Positions 36,294 to 39,065 of a stretch of DNA of 64,000 bases are shown one piece after another. Under the pieces are notes generated by a model. That model saw nothing but the letters and a program-made list of their open reading frames with translations. It was not told the DNA's origin and ran no database searches. Positions within the stretch are counted from its first letter, which is position 1, and each line of letters starts with the position of its first letter. The DNA comes from Achatina immaculata. Taxonomy: Eukaryota > Mollusca > Gastropoda > Stylommatophora > Achatinidae. The stretch lies in NCBI GenBank assembly GCA_009760885.1, contig CM019716.1, positions 13,655,702 to 13,719,701 on the forward strand, read 5' to 3'. The position numbers were made by a program, and so were the translations under genes.

Positions 36294-37693
36294 ATTTCCT
36301 TCCAAATAAAAAAAAAGAACAGTTGCTATGATTAAGGCTGACGCCGAAACGCCACAACGTTGTAGTCGTTAAGTAATAAACCTGCTCCAATTTTCCCTCT
36401 AGTTTATACATTATGGTATCACAGCTTTACTGCAGTACTTTATGTATAGTTGTATACTTAGACACTAATTTTTGTGTGTTAGAATTTGTGAGGCCCCTAA
36501 GTTGCATTGCGGATTTAAACTTCATGAGGCCGTAAGCTATATAAAGCTTTACCTAAAAGTATGCCTAAATCCAGCTCTGAATTTCTGATTATCCACCACC
36601 ACCACCCCCCCCCACCCCCCACCCCGGTTTAGCTACTCTTACTTTACATGATGTGTTTTGAAGGAACATGCATAGAGCTGGGTAAGAGGTAGCGTGACAA
36701 CCAGCGATGGATTAACTACCAACCTGGCCCCCTAAGCTAAATTTAGTAAAGGACTTCTTTGGCTTGATTCCCCTATAGCTGTGACGTTTGCCATTACTAA
36801 TTGACTTTGTATTACACAGACGAAGCACAGCTTCCACATCACTGTCAGACCTTTACTTTTCAGCAAACTTATTACCAATTTTAAAACCCATTTTCATGTA
36901 AGCAAAGTTTACTCAGTATTTCCAATGTTGCTTTCCCGCCTTCCCTTGACGCTGGATCTCATACCCTTCCGGGGCTCTTAGCTTAAACCTGCTCAGTGCA
37001 AATGAGCAATCCATCGCTGATTACGAGGGGTTCCTTGAGTTCTCTAGACAGATCTATTAAAATGGCTTTTTGGTAGACTCTTGTCATTATTGGAAACATA
37101 TCAAGTTCCGCTTGTTAACAAGATTGAAATCAGTACAACATAATGTTTCTAAAAGCATGAGAAGGTGGGGTAAAGTCTAATATTTCCCACCGTTTGGGGG
37201 AGGGGTACGCTCCACAGGGCGTCAATTTAAATATTAGAGGAATGGGGGGAGGGGGCAATTAGAATATATTTGTATTATACTTTTTCAGAACTCGGTTGAC
37301 TAATATGCTGAGGGGGGGGGGGGTAATAAAAATTTTGGAGGTTTGAAGGTGGGATATGATAAAAAAAAAAAAAGGTTGGGAAACACTGGTATAGTCTTTG
37401 CTAGCTCTGGTTCAGCGGTATTAAAAACTGTGCCGTCCTTCTATCACAGTCATCTTTGCTTCCGCATTAACTCTTAGAAACTGCACTCGTTAAAAAATAA
37501 CCGGGAGAAGAAAATGTGAAGAGAAAAAAAAATATTTTGTACTTACACAAGAGCAGCAAATGATGACTATGGCGAAACTTTCTGGCACACCTGCCAGGCC
37601 AATAATCCATGTCAGTCGGAGAAACAAGAGCACGCCAAAGATGTTCTGGATGCATGGCAGATACACACCAAGGATTGTGCCTAGGTTGGCTTT
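4252..37693 (-). CDS. kcc: K-Cl cotransporter (SLC12A4-7 type), 3' 22 exons; 5' end missing
   Basis: Electroneutral K+-Cl- symporter of the plasma membrane, used for cell-volume control and for setting intracellular chloride. The joined exons read TM1 to the C-terminal end with KCC-specific blocks: QNIFGV in TM1, [20 protein letters not shown] before TM3, [12 protein letters not shown] in TM6, [27 protein letters not shown] and the terminal EVITIYS. Published KCC structures place K+ on TM1 Asn/Ile, a TM3 Tyr and TM6 Pro/Thr; equivalents are present (QNI, SMY, PSVTG). The two WNK/SPAK-regulated threonines of vertebrate KCC3 (YERT-LMM and RMHT-AV contexts) are kept. About 885 codons are seen, against about 1085-1150 in vertebrate KCCs; the missing part is mostly the N-terminal cytosolic domain. 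Phases agree across every assigned junction, so I consider the gene intact. KCC1-4 cannot be distinguished, as expected for a single invertebrate orthologue. Confidence 0.95.
4344..4839 (-). other. kcc: U12-type GT-AG intron (last KCC intron)
   Basis: Donor GTATCCTTTC exactly follows the U12 5' splice-site consensus. The branch-site consensus CCTTAAC lies about 12 nt before the acceptor AG. The splice is required for the frame SYMEFLEVL. Confidence 0.85.
4840..4973 (-). CDS. kcc: KCC visible exon 21 (second regulatory Thr motif)
   Basis: Encodes (DK)[18 protein letters not shown], then [19 protein letters not shown] and AGAES. The Thr of RMHT-AV corresponds to the second WNK/SPAK site of KCC3. 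Two acceptors are possible. The better-looking acttcag| at 4974 starts out of phase with exon 20 and would require an unseen exon in between. The weaker gacaag| at 4967 joins exon 20 directly in phase. Donor GCT|gtatcctttc is U12-type. Confidence 0.9.
5070..5293 (-). mobile_element. LINE family A tail, 5'-truncated
   Basis: Same 3' end as at 2515-2713 and 34728-35430. It runs up to the equivalent of the [17 protein letters not shown] segment and then stops abruptly at 5293, where a different repeat begins. Confidence 0.75.
5294..6838 (+). mobile_element. composite repeat with internal tandem units and (GAA)n tail
   Basis: Less AT-rich than its surroundings. It contains (1) two diverged ~240-bp units starting near 5512 and 5741 (ctgctgg-gaga-tcttc); (2) units of 107-110 bp near 5921, 6028 and 6137 sharing CTCTAGAGGT and GGTGAAATATGCCTAAA; (3) about three 85-bp units at 6315-6602 sharing GGTGAGAAAGTCCAAC and CCATCTCTCACCCAGCAG. 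It ends in GAAGAAGAAGAAG, like a retroposon tail. No protein domain is seen. It could be a LINE 5' region with repeated monomers or a composite SINE. Confidence 0.45.
6944..7356 (-). mobile_element. LINE family B tail, interrupted by a nested insertion
   Basis: Reverse complement carries the family B 3' end (CGT-TAAACGTCACATAG-type, here degraded) and the upstream C-terminal coding part. It is split at 7015-7139 by a separate element. Confidence 0.7.
7027..7138 (+). mobile_element. short retroposon with (GAT)n tail nested in LINE B
   Basis: About 112 bp flanked by the direct repeat GGTGAGTTTTT (7015-7025 and 7139-7149). Ends in GATGATGATGATGAT. The same sequence, in reverse, occurs at 57049-57175, so it is a dispersed LINE tail. 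Confidence 0.65.
7357..8004. other. intronic DNA of KCC, nothing recognised
   Basis: Part of the last-but-one KCC intron. I searched it for an exon linking the AE end of exon 20 to exon 21 and found none. Confidence 0.4.
8005..9344 (+). mobile_element. decayed LINE with RNase H remnant
   Basis: Frameshifted translation of 8075-8470 reads a retrotransposon RNase [11 protein letters not shown], then HIKHIIxxPGYA and [15 protein letters not shown]. These match the helix and the late conserved part of non-LTR RNase H domains. The following ~700 bp to 9344 has a 104-codon frame (8829-9143) with no recognisable domain. The element splits repeat X, pieces of which lie at both ends. Confidence 0.55.
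9345..9506 (+). repeat. dispersed repeat X, second copy (3' part)
   Basis: Matches the reverse complement of 655-790: tactgattaaaa…ttgaaagtttt, GGTTACT, and a terminal gatgatgc. Its 5' part is at 8005-8060. Confidence 0.45.
9938..10033 (-). CDS. kcc: KCC visible exon 20 (regulatory Thr motif)
   Basis: 32 codons, phase 0 at both ends. Acceptor gttttag|AGCAAT, donor GCAGAG|gtaaga. Encodes [20 protein letters not shown] and [12 protein letters not shown]. The Thr of YERT-LMM corresponds to the first WNK/SPAK-regulated inhibitory phosphorylation site of vertebrate KCC3. Confidence 0.93.
10034..10594. other. KCC intron, nothing recognised
   Basis: AT-rich intronic DNA between exons 19 and 20; the open frame at 10398-10590 shows no domain. 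Confidence 0.4.
10595..10850 (+). repeat. dispersed repeat Y, copy 1
   Basis: About 250 bp resembling the reverse complement of 14310-14570. Shared blocks include GTGGCTA-TTTTTCAG, CAGGCTGGGCTTGTTACT, CAACAGAGAGGTGGGA and the CTAGCATGT end. No coding; probably a SINE or LINE tail. Confidence 0.55.
10851..11632. other. KCC intron, nothing recognised
   Basis: AT-rich DNA; no exon signals or repeats matched. Confidence 0.4.
11633..11724 (-). CDS. kcc: KCC visible exon 19 (C-terminal domain)
   Basis: 2 nt + 30 codons, ends in phase 0. Acceptor ccttaactactgtacttcag|AAAGTG with a U12 branch-site consensus; donor GAAATG|gtgagg. Encodes (Q)[19 protein letters not shown] and [11 protein letters not shown], matching MKKDLAVFLYHLRLEAEVEVVEM-type KCC sequence. 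Confidence 0.93.
11880..12074. repeat. 54-bp minisatellite, about 3.5 units
   Basis: Units share TTAATTAAAATTCTTGTGTC and CCACATTTGATGCTCCTTCC. The unit is 18 codons, so an apparent repeated peptide appears on the minus strand. It lies inside the U12 intron 11725-13273. Confidence 0.85.
12385..12660 (-). mobile_element. decayed LINE family B tail with internal 54-bp duplication
   Basis: Reverse complement resembles the coding part of family B just before its 3' end (compare 17800-17920). A 54-bp segment beginning GGCTTGCTTTGTGATTCTC is present twice (12487 and 12541). Confidence 0.55.
12661..13273. other. KCC intron, nothing recognised
   Basis: AT-rich intronic DNA upstream of the U12 acceptor side. 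Confidence 0.4.
13274..13363 (-). CDS. kcc: KCC visible exon 18, flanked by two U12-type introns
   Basis: 2 nt + 29 codons + 1 nt, 90 nt in all. Encodes [20 protein letters not shown] and CKLRIFTVA, a strongly conserved KCC block. The 5' boundary is tccttaactgtcattac|ATGATG, a non-AG (AC) acceptor with a U12 branch site. The 3' boundary is GCTC|gtatcctttt, a U12 GT donor. Confidence 0.92.
13364..13984 (-). other. kcc: U12-type AT-AC intron of KCC
   Basis: Donor ATATCCTTTC, branch site TTCCTTAACT about 11-12 nt before the terminal AC. No AG acceptor within reach reproduces the conserved VHDGGLLM sequence, while AT-AC splicing does so exactly. Confidence 0.88.
13985..14101 (-). CDS. kcc: KCC visible exon 17 (C-terminal domain)
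   Basis: 2 nt + 38 codons + 1 nt. Acceptor tccttcag|AGACTA. Encodes [20 protein letters not shown], then a variable stretch and GTIDVWWIV. The exon ends GTGC|atatcctttc, a U12 AT-AC donor. Joined to exon 18 it reads [17 protein letters not shown]. Confidence 0.92.
14310..14570 (-). repeat. dispersed repeat Y, copy 2
   Basis: Inverted copy of the repeat at 10595-10850, clearly diverged. Lies in a KCC intron. Confidence 0.55.
14907..15036 (-). mobile_element. LINE family B tail, 5'-truncated
   Basis: 3' end GCGAGCCCTATGTGACGTTT followed by a TAAGA-type tail. Probable 8-bp target-site duplication ATAAATAC/ATAAATAT at 14899-14906 and 15037-15044. Confidence 0.75.
15095..15201 (-). CDS. kcc: KCC visible exon 16 (C-terminal domain)
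   Basis: 1 nt + 35 codons + 1 nt. Acceptor cttctcag|AATTCA. Encodes [20 protein letters not shown] and [15 protein letters not shown], matching SCGLGGMRHNSVVLGWP. Only the donor TTAG|gcaagt, a GC site, keeps the frame and restores [19 protein letters not shown] with exon 17. The nearest GT alternative leads to a stop. Confidence 0.92.
15307..16032 (+). mobile_element. LINE family A, 5'-truncated copy (RTE-like)
   Basis: Encodes the C-terminal part of a non-LTR reverse transcriptase: [70 protein letters not shown] and FRKGHANE. One stop lies after EGYIMG. Flanked by a 12-bp target-site duplication AGCTTCTAGGTT (15295-15306, 16033-16044). The 166-codon frame at 15373-15873 is this fragment, not a host gene. 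Confidence 0.9.
16045..17453. other. KCC intron, no gene seen
   Basis: About 1.4 kb of AT-rich sequence. Short frames at 16153-16377 and 16947-17210 show no domain and no exon context. Confidence 0.4.
17464..18648 (-). mobile_element. tRNA-derived SINE (family 1) split by a LINE
   Basis: 3' part at 17464-17612 and tRNA-like 5' head at 18562-18648 (box A-like GCTGAGCAGTTAGG, box B region degraded). The split SINE has a perfect 10-bp target-site duplication AATCAACATA (17454-17463, 18649-18658). The LINE inserted at 17625-18550. Confidence 0.85.
17625..18550 (-). mobile_element. LINE family B, 5'-truncated, nested in the SINE
   Basis: Encodes about 260 codons of reverse transcriptase: [37 protein letters not shown] (catalytic FADD), [16 protein letters not shown] region, [31 protein letters not shown] and YVGHLMRR. 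The 3' end has GTGCCGTTAAACGTCACATA in reverse, then a TAAGA tail. Target-site duplication TTTTTGTGTGT (17614-17624, 18551-18561). The type is RTE-like by domain layout. Confidence 0.9.
18733..18821 (-). CDS. kcc: KCC visible exon 15 (C-terminal domain)
   Basis: 29 codons + 2 nt, starting in phase 0. Acceptor cttttcag|ACTCTT, donor CAAAT|gtaagg. Encodes [20 protein letters not shown] then SNVVEGLCQ, matching the KVKGFCQVVVA-VREGL block. Confidence 0.92.
18822..19582. other. KCC intron, nothing recognised
   Basis: AT-rich intron between exons 14 and 15. Confidence 0.4.
19583..19662 (-). CDS. kcc: KCC visible exon 14 (C-terminal domain)
   Basis: 2 nt + 26 codons, ends in phase 0. Acceptor tttttcag|GCAAAG, donor AAACAG|gtacgt. 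Encodes [20 protein letters not shown] then AQASKQ, matching KGLTIVGSVIQGSF of vertebrate KCCs. Confidence 0.93.
20278..20440 (-). mobile_element. SINE family 1, diverged 5' part
   Basis: Reverse complement shows the tRNA-like head (box A-like TAGAGGTTAGTGC, box B-like GGTTTGATTTTGCAC) and the GGGTACCTA body block found in other copies. Confidence 0.6.
20490..20578 (-). CDS. kcc: KCC visible exon 13 (C-terminal domain)
   Basis: 1 nt + 29 codons + 1 nt. Acceptor cccatag|ACCACA, donor GCAG|gtgagt. Encodes [20 protein letters not shown] and ILLASQLKA, the first strand-helix unit of the KCC cytosolic domain. Confidence 0.93.
20988..21092 (-). CDS. kcc: KCC visible exon 12 (C-terminal domain)
   Basis: 1 nt + 34 codons + 2 nt. 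Acceptor cctacag|AGCTGA, donor TGGAG|gtgagc. Encodes [20 protein letters not shown] and [14 protein letters not shown], matching the KCC block [31 protein letters not shown]. Confidence 0.95.
21298..21557 (+). mobile_element. SINE family 1 variant
   Basis: tRNA-like head (box A-like GCAAAGTGGTTAG, box B-like AGTTTGAATCCAGCC) and a body with GATGCTGACCACATCACC. Target-site duplication ATATCAATGCGTGG/ATATCAGTGTGTGG (21284-21297, 21558-21571), 12 of 14 matching. Confidence 0.75.
21572..22191. other. KCC intron, nothing recognised
   Basis: AT-rich intron between exons 11 and 12. Confidence 0.4.
22192..22311 (-). CDS. kcc: KCC visible exon 11 (TM11, TM12)
   Basis: 1 nt + 39 codons + 2 nt. Acceptor ctacag|GACAAT, donor AAAGG|gtaagt. 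Encodes [20 protein letters not shown] and [19 protein letters not shown], the last two membrane spans before the C-terminal domain. A LINE fragment sits immediately upstream in the intron. Confidence 0.95.
22354..23136 (+). mobile_element. LINE family C, 5'-truncated
   Basis: Encodes a reverse-transcriptase C-terminus: [49 protein letters not shown]. After a frameshift comes [14 protein letters not shown] and [14 protein letters not shown]. Ends in a GAAGAA-rich tail. Target-site duplication GCCAAATGA (22345-22353, 23137-23145). Confidence 0.85.
23341..23439 (-). CDS. kcc: KCC visible exon 10 (TM10)
   Basis: 1 nt + 32 codons + 2 nt. Acceptor tgtgcag|GTTTTT, donor CACTG|gtatgt. Encodes [19 protein letters not shown] and [12 protein letters not shown], with the cytosolic [11 protein letters not shown] signature of KCCs. 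Confidence 0.95.
23440..24291. other. KCC intron, nothing recognised
   Basis: Intron between exons 9 and 10; no repeat assigned. Confidence 0.4.
24292..24466 (-). CDS. kcc: KCC visible exon 9 (TM8-TM9 linker, TM9)
   Basis: 2 nt + 57 codons + 2 nt. Acceptor tttcag|GTGCGC, donor ACAAT|gtgagt. Encodes [20 protein letters not shown] and TM9 ([19 protein letters not shown]). The split Met codon joins exon 10. Confidence 0.95.
24845..24951. repeat. short tandem duplication
   Basis: CTCAAATATAGATATTAAAAAG and GAGAAACTAA-like blocks are repeated with a partial middle copy. Confidence 0.7.
25701..25819 (-). CDS. kcc: KCC visible exon 8 (TM8)
   Basis: 1 nt + 39 codons + 1 nt. Acceptor catccag|ATATGG, donor ATTACAG|gtatgt. 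Encodes [20 protein letters not shown] and [19 protein letters not shown], the strongly conserved TM8 region of KCCs. Confidence 0.95.
25982..26242 (-). mobile_element. SINE family 1
   Basis: Reverse complement has the tRNA-like head (GCTGAGTGGTTAGGCGCTC; box B-like GGTTCAGTCC), body block TGACCACATCACAC and the 3' AATGGCATGGAAATGGG block. No clear target-site duplication. Confidence 0.8.
26243..27023. other. KCC intron, AT-rich, nothing recognised
   Basis: Contains short AAATAAAAAAACTATAAAGC repeats near 26355-26410 and no coding signal. Confidence 0.4.
27024..27081 (-). CDS. kcc: KCC visible exon 7 (TM7)
   Basis: 2 nt + 18 codons + 2 nt, only 58 nt long. Acceptor ctaaaag|ATCTCT, donor GACAA|gtaagt. 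Joined to exon 6 it reads [20 protein letters not shown], matching the KCC TM7 block, and it ends in the Lys codon completed by exon 8. The acceptor has a poor pyrimidine tract. Confidence 0.88.
27082..28107. other. KCC intron, nothing else recognised
   Basis: AT-rich sequence between exon 7 and the minisatellite. Confidence 0.4.
28108..28440. repeat. 30-bp minisatellite, about 11 units
   Basis: Unit TATCAGGTACATCCTTGTAC plus ACTCTTGTAG, with few changes. Because 30 bp is ten codons, several frames stay open on both strands (up to 132 codons at 28103-28501). It lies in the intron between exons 6 and 7. Confidence 0.9.
28576..28674 (-). CDS. kcc: KCC visible exon 6 (TM6 end, TM7 start)
   Basis: 2 nt + 32 codons + 1 nt. 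Acceptor tgacag|GCATCA. Encodes [20 protein letters not shown] followed by [12 protein letters not shown]. The donor AGTCT|gtatcctttt is the only one that keeps the frame into exon 7 and has the U12-type 5' splice-site form. Confidence 0.9.
28675..29369. other. KCC intron, nothing recognised
   Basis: AT-rich; short AATCACAAAAAGAATGTC-type repeats near 29120-29200. Confidence 0.4.
29370..29510 (-). CDS. kcc: KCC visible exon 5 (end of loop, TM6 start)
   Basis: 2 nt + 46 codons + 1 nt. Acceptor tttcag|CAAATA, donor TCACTG|gtaaat. Encodes [14 protein letters not shown], then [20 protein letters not shown]. The Pro and Thr of PSVT match the TM6 residues that coordinate K+ in KCC structures. The codon split at Gly joins exon 6 ([12 protein letters not shown]). 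Confidence 0.92.
30097..30222 (-). mobile_element. LINE family B tail, 5'-truncated
   Basis: Family B 3' end and tail. Probable target-site duplication TGAACACA/TGAGCACA (30089-30096, 30223-30230). Confidence 0.75.
30250..30432. repeat. about 31-bp minisatellite next to a KCC donor
   Basis: About six units sharing AACTCTGGAGGATAAATTA or AACTCAGAAGAATAAATTA. It ends within about 10 nt of the exon 4 donor at 30445. Confidence 0.8.
30446..30654 (-). CDS. kcc: KCC visible exon 4 (large extracellular loop)
   Basis: 1 nt + 69 codons + 1 nt. Acceptor ttacag|GATTTG, donor TTGA|gtgagt. Encodes most of the TM5-TM6 extracellular loop, including CFLGDRLL (KCC pattern C-LGNRTL). Four cysteines and three N-glycosylation sequons (NGT, NES, NSS) are visible, as expected for the glycosylated KCC loop. 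It is the least conserved block of the protein. A 31-bp minisatellite starts within about 10 nt of the donor, and a TA repeat lies upstream of the acceptor. Confidence 0.9.
30704..30770. repeat. (TA)n microsatellite
   Basis: About 65 bp of near-perfect TA repeat, about 50 nt upstream (in transcription) of the exon 4 acceptor. Confidence 0.95.
30778..31060 (+). mobile_element. LINE family B tail, 5'-truncated
   Basis: Plus-strand copy ending GGATGTAAGATGTAAGATG. Flanked by the perfect 10-bp target-site duplication TATACACACT (30768-30777, 31061-31070); the insertion point is the edge of the TA/CA repeat. Confidence 0.85.
31312..31478. repeat. 31-bp minisatellite, five units
   Basis: Unit contains AAGAAACCGTCACATGGGTA and ACAGTAAATTT. 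Confidence 0.9.
31966..32276 (+). mobile_element. SINE family 1, full-length reference copy
   Basis: tRNA-derived head with box A-like TAGTTGGCTGAGTGGTTAG and box B-like GCTTCAAATTCCAGCC, a body with GATACTGACCACATCACA, and a (TTA)n tail. Perfect 12-bp target-site duplication ATTAATCTGGAA (31954-31965, 32277-32288). The head resembles the Leu/Ser tRNA class. Confidence 0.88.
32538..32749 (-). CDS. kcc: KCC visible exon 3 (TM4, TM5)
   Basis: 70 codons plus 2 nt. Acceptor tttctcag|AAATAC, donor AGTGCAGA|gtaagt. It begins [10 protein letters not shown], then [20 protein letters not shown] (TM4) and [20 protein letters not shown] (TM5). The 2-nt remainder joins exon 4 to make GAG (Glu). Spacing and content match KCC TM4-TM5. 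Confidence 0.93.
33060..34300 (-). pseudogene. decayed mariner-type transposase
   Basis: Minus-strand frames carry, in order, an N-terminal helix-turn-helix region ([20 protein letters not shown]), [31 protein letters not shown] sequence, and then a catalytic-domain piece ([18 protein letters not shown]). A poor remnant of the DNAPAH/PPYSPDL region follows near 33420. There are many frameshifts and poly-G expansions, so it is inactive. Length fits a 1.2-1.3 kb mariner. Confidence 0.75.
34396..34467. repeat. (TA)n microsatellite
   Basis: About 70 bp of TA repeat. Confidence 0.95.
34728..35430 (-). mobile_element. LINE family A, 5'-truncated copy
   Basis: Encodes the same C-terminus as 15307-16032 on the other strand ([52 protein letters not shown]). 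Its 5' truncation is close to that of the other copy. No clear target-site duplication. Confidence 0.85.
35478..35526. repeat. (TA)n then (TG)n microsatellite
   Basis: TA repeat passing into TG repeat to about 35552, about 80 nt downstream of the exon 2 donor. Confidence 0.95.
35632..35817 (-). CDS. kcc: KCC visible exon 2 (TM2 end, TM3)
   Basis: 62 codons, phase 0 at both ends. Acceptor tcatcag|ACAATG, donor CTAGTG|gtaagt. It carries [20 protein letters not shown], nearly invariant in SLC12 proteins, and [15 protein letters not shown] followed by [11 protein letters not shown]. The Tyr of SMY matches the K+-coordinating TM3 tyrosine. A hAT-like MITE starts about 20 nt upstream of the acceptor. 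Confidence 0.95.
35839..36579. mobile_element. hAT-like MITE interrupted by an inverted-repeat element
   Basis: Ends CAGTGACGGATTTAG and, inverted, CAGAGCTGGATTTAG. The central part (35863-36478) is a separate insertion. Flanking 8-mers match only 5 of 8, so the hAT assignment is tentative. Confidence 0.5.
35863..36478. mobile_element. inserted element with about 82-bp inverted repeats
   Basis: Perfect 13-bp target-site duplication TTAGAATTTGTGA (35850-35862, 36479-36491). Inverted repeats at 35863-35946 and 36331-36412 share TTTCGGCG and TTATTACTTAAC. The core holds GT microsatellites and a duplicated GGGGTTTTTTGCGTTTTTTC block. The sequence style resembles ends of Penelope-like elements; this is an inference. 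Confidence 0.65.
36702..37019. mobile_element. hAT-like MITE
   Basis: Inverted termini CAGCGATGGATTA and, at the right, AATCCATCGCTG. No coding and no clear 8-bp duplication. Confidence 0.4.
37340..37389. repeat. hAT-like terminus
   Basis: Ends GGTTGGGAAACACTG, the typical reverse of a CAGTGTTTCCCAACC hAT terminus. The partner end was not found. Confidence 0.35.
37547..37693 (-). CDS. kcc: KCC visible exon 1 (TM1 and start of TM2)
   Basis: 49 codons, phase 0 at both ends. Acceptor cag|AAAGCC at 37694, donor TGT|gtaagt at 37546. It encodes [20 protein letters not shown], the hallmark TM1 region, then [12 protein letters not shown] and the first half of TM2. The Asn-Ile of QNIFG is the unwound TM1 segment that coordinates K+ in KCC structures. 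A very long CT tract lies just upstream of the acceptor. The preceding exon was not found in the window. Confidence 0.95.
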
Positions 37694-37729
37694 CTGAAAT
37701 AGGAGATATAAATCTTGTTTTCTTGCTTC

Positions 37730-37778
<49 letters not shown>

Positions 37779-37874
37779 TAGAGATATAGAGAGAGAGAGA
37801 AGAGAGAGAGATAGAGAGAGAAATAGAGAGAGATAGAGAGAGAGAAAGAGAGAGATAGAGAGAGAGAGAGAAAG

Positions 37875-37907
<33 letters not shown>

Positions 37908-37910
37908 AAG

Positions 37911-37943
<33 letters not shown>

Positions 37944-37993
37944 AAGAGAGAGAAAGAGAGAGATAGAGAGAGAGAAATATAGAGAGAGAGAAA

Positions 37994-38025
<32 letters not shown>

Positions 38026-38095
38026 AAGAGAGATAGAGAGAGAGATAGAGATAGAGAGAGAGAGAGAAAGAGAGACAGAGACACAGAGAGAGAGA
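37730..38095. repeat. impure (GA)n tract, about 365 bp
   Basis: Polypurine on plus, so polypyrimidine on the KCC sense strand. It ends about 37 nt upstream of the exon 1 acceptor. Gives long low-complexity Leu-Ser frames that are not genes. Confidence 0.95.
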
Positions 38096-38286
38096 CCTGG
38101 AGCATGCTCAGGCATAAAAGTAACGCGGCATTTGACTTGCATTGTTATAAGAAGGCAGTAGGTATAGCGCTCTAATCCATAGAAAATGAAGTAGTGATAT
38201 TCTGTGTTTTGTAAACTGCTATATAAGCTAAAATTATCCGCCAGGAAAGTGAAGTACATTAGTCCCAAGGTTACAGGACATATCTA

Positions 38287-38446
38287 CGAGGGCGAGCCAA
38301 AAAGTAACCGCAAATTAAGGGACGTAACTATTGACTATTAACTATTATATGAAAAAACTGGAGGGCAAGTCTACAATTCGTTTCATATACAATATTTTTC
38401 ATTGGTTACGTCCCTTGACTTGCCGTAACTTTTTGACTCGCCTTCG
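38287..38446. mobile_element. mariner-like MITE, near-perfect inverted repeats
   Basis: 160 bp flanked by TA (38285-38286, 38447-38448). Left arm CGAGGGCGAGCCAAAAAGTA, right arm inverted CGAAGGCGAGTCAAAAAGTT; about 42 bp of each arm pairs. The GGCGAG-CAAAAAGT terminus is typical of mariner-type elements. Confidence 0.8.
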
Positions 38447-38811
38447 TACTATCATAATTAAGCAACAATTGTAAAAAAAAATGTTTTACAGGTTTCCAAA
38501 ACTTCCAAACACAGTTTGAGTTTTACCACATACAATATAGTTAACACGGGTGTTAAGGAATTAATATGTCTATATATATGTGTGTGTGCATATATTACAT
38601 TTTAAAGATCCTTTCTGAATCAGAGCAGAAGTGTAGCTAGGCAGGGTCCCCGAGTGAGACCTTTTGTCTGGTGGTGCAGGATTATTTCCCTTTCTCCCTC
38701 CCCGCCACATCCATCCATACTCATCTCTCTGCTTATCTTTTTTTTTATTAATCCTTCGGTTCTCATCCACTATCGCCTCACGCCCTCTTTCTTAACACAC
38801 CCCCCCCCCCA

Positions 38812-39033
38812 TGGATATGGTGTTAGTGCCCATATTTTCCTTGACCTGTCAGTGCACTAGAAGGTGACCTGGTCACCATCACTCCTGGTCGTCTTTTCTT
38901 CCCCCCCCCCCCCAAAAAAAAATTACCAATTTCTACCGCTGGTTGACCGGGGGGGGGGGGCGCCTTTGGCTGGATTCGAACCCCCCGATCTTCGACAGGA
39001 GAGATTAGAGCACTGACCACATCCCTACTCAGA
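38812..39033 (-). mobile_element. SINE family 1 variant with poly-C runs
   Basis: Reverse complement has box B-like GGGTTCGAATCCAGCC and the GATGGTGACCAGGTCACC body; runs of C and G break the middle. Confidence 0.6.
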
Positions 39034-39065
39034 CGTCGGCCTCACACCCTTCTTTCTTTCAAATA

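Noticed and set aside
37467..38268. 212- and 195-codon Leu/Ser-rich frames
   Set aside because: Translation of the GA/CT tract; only the short KCC exon inside is real and it uses another frame.
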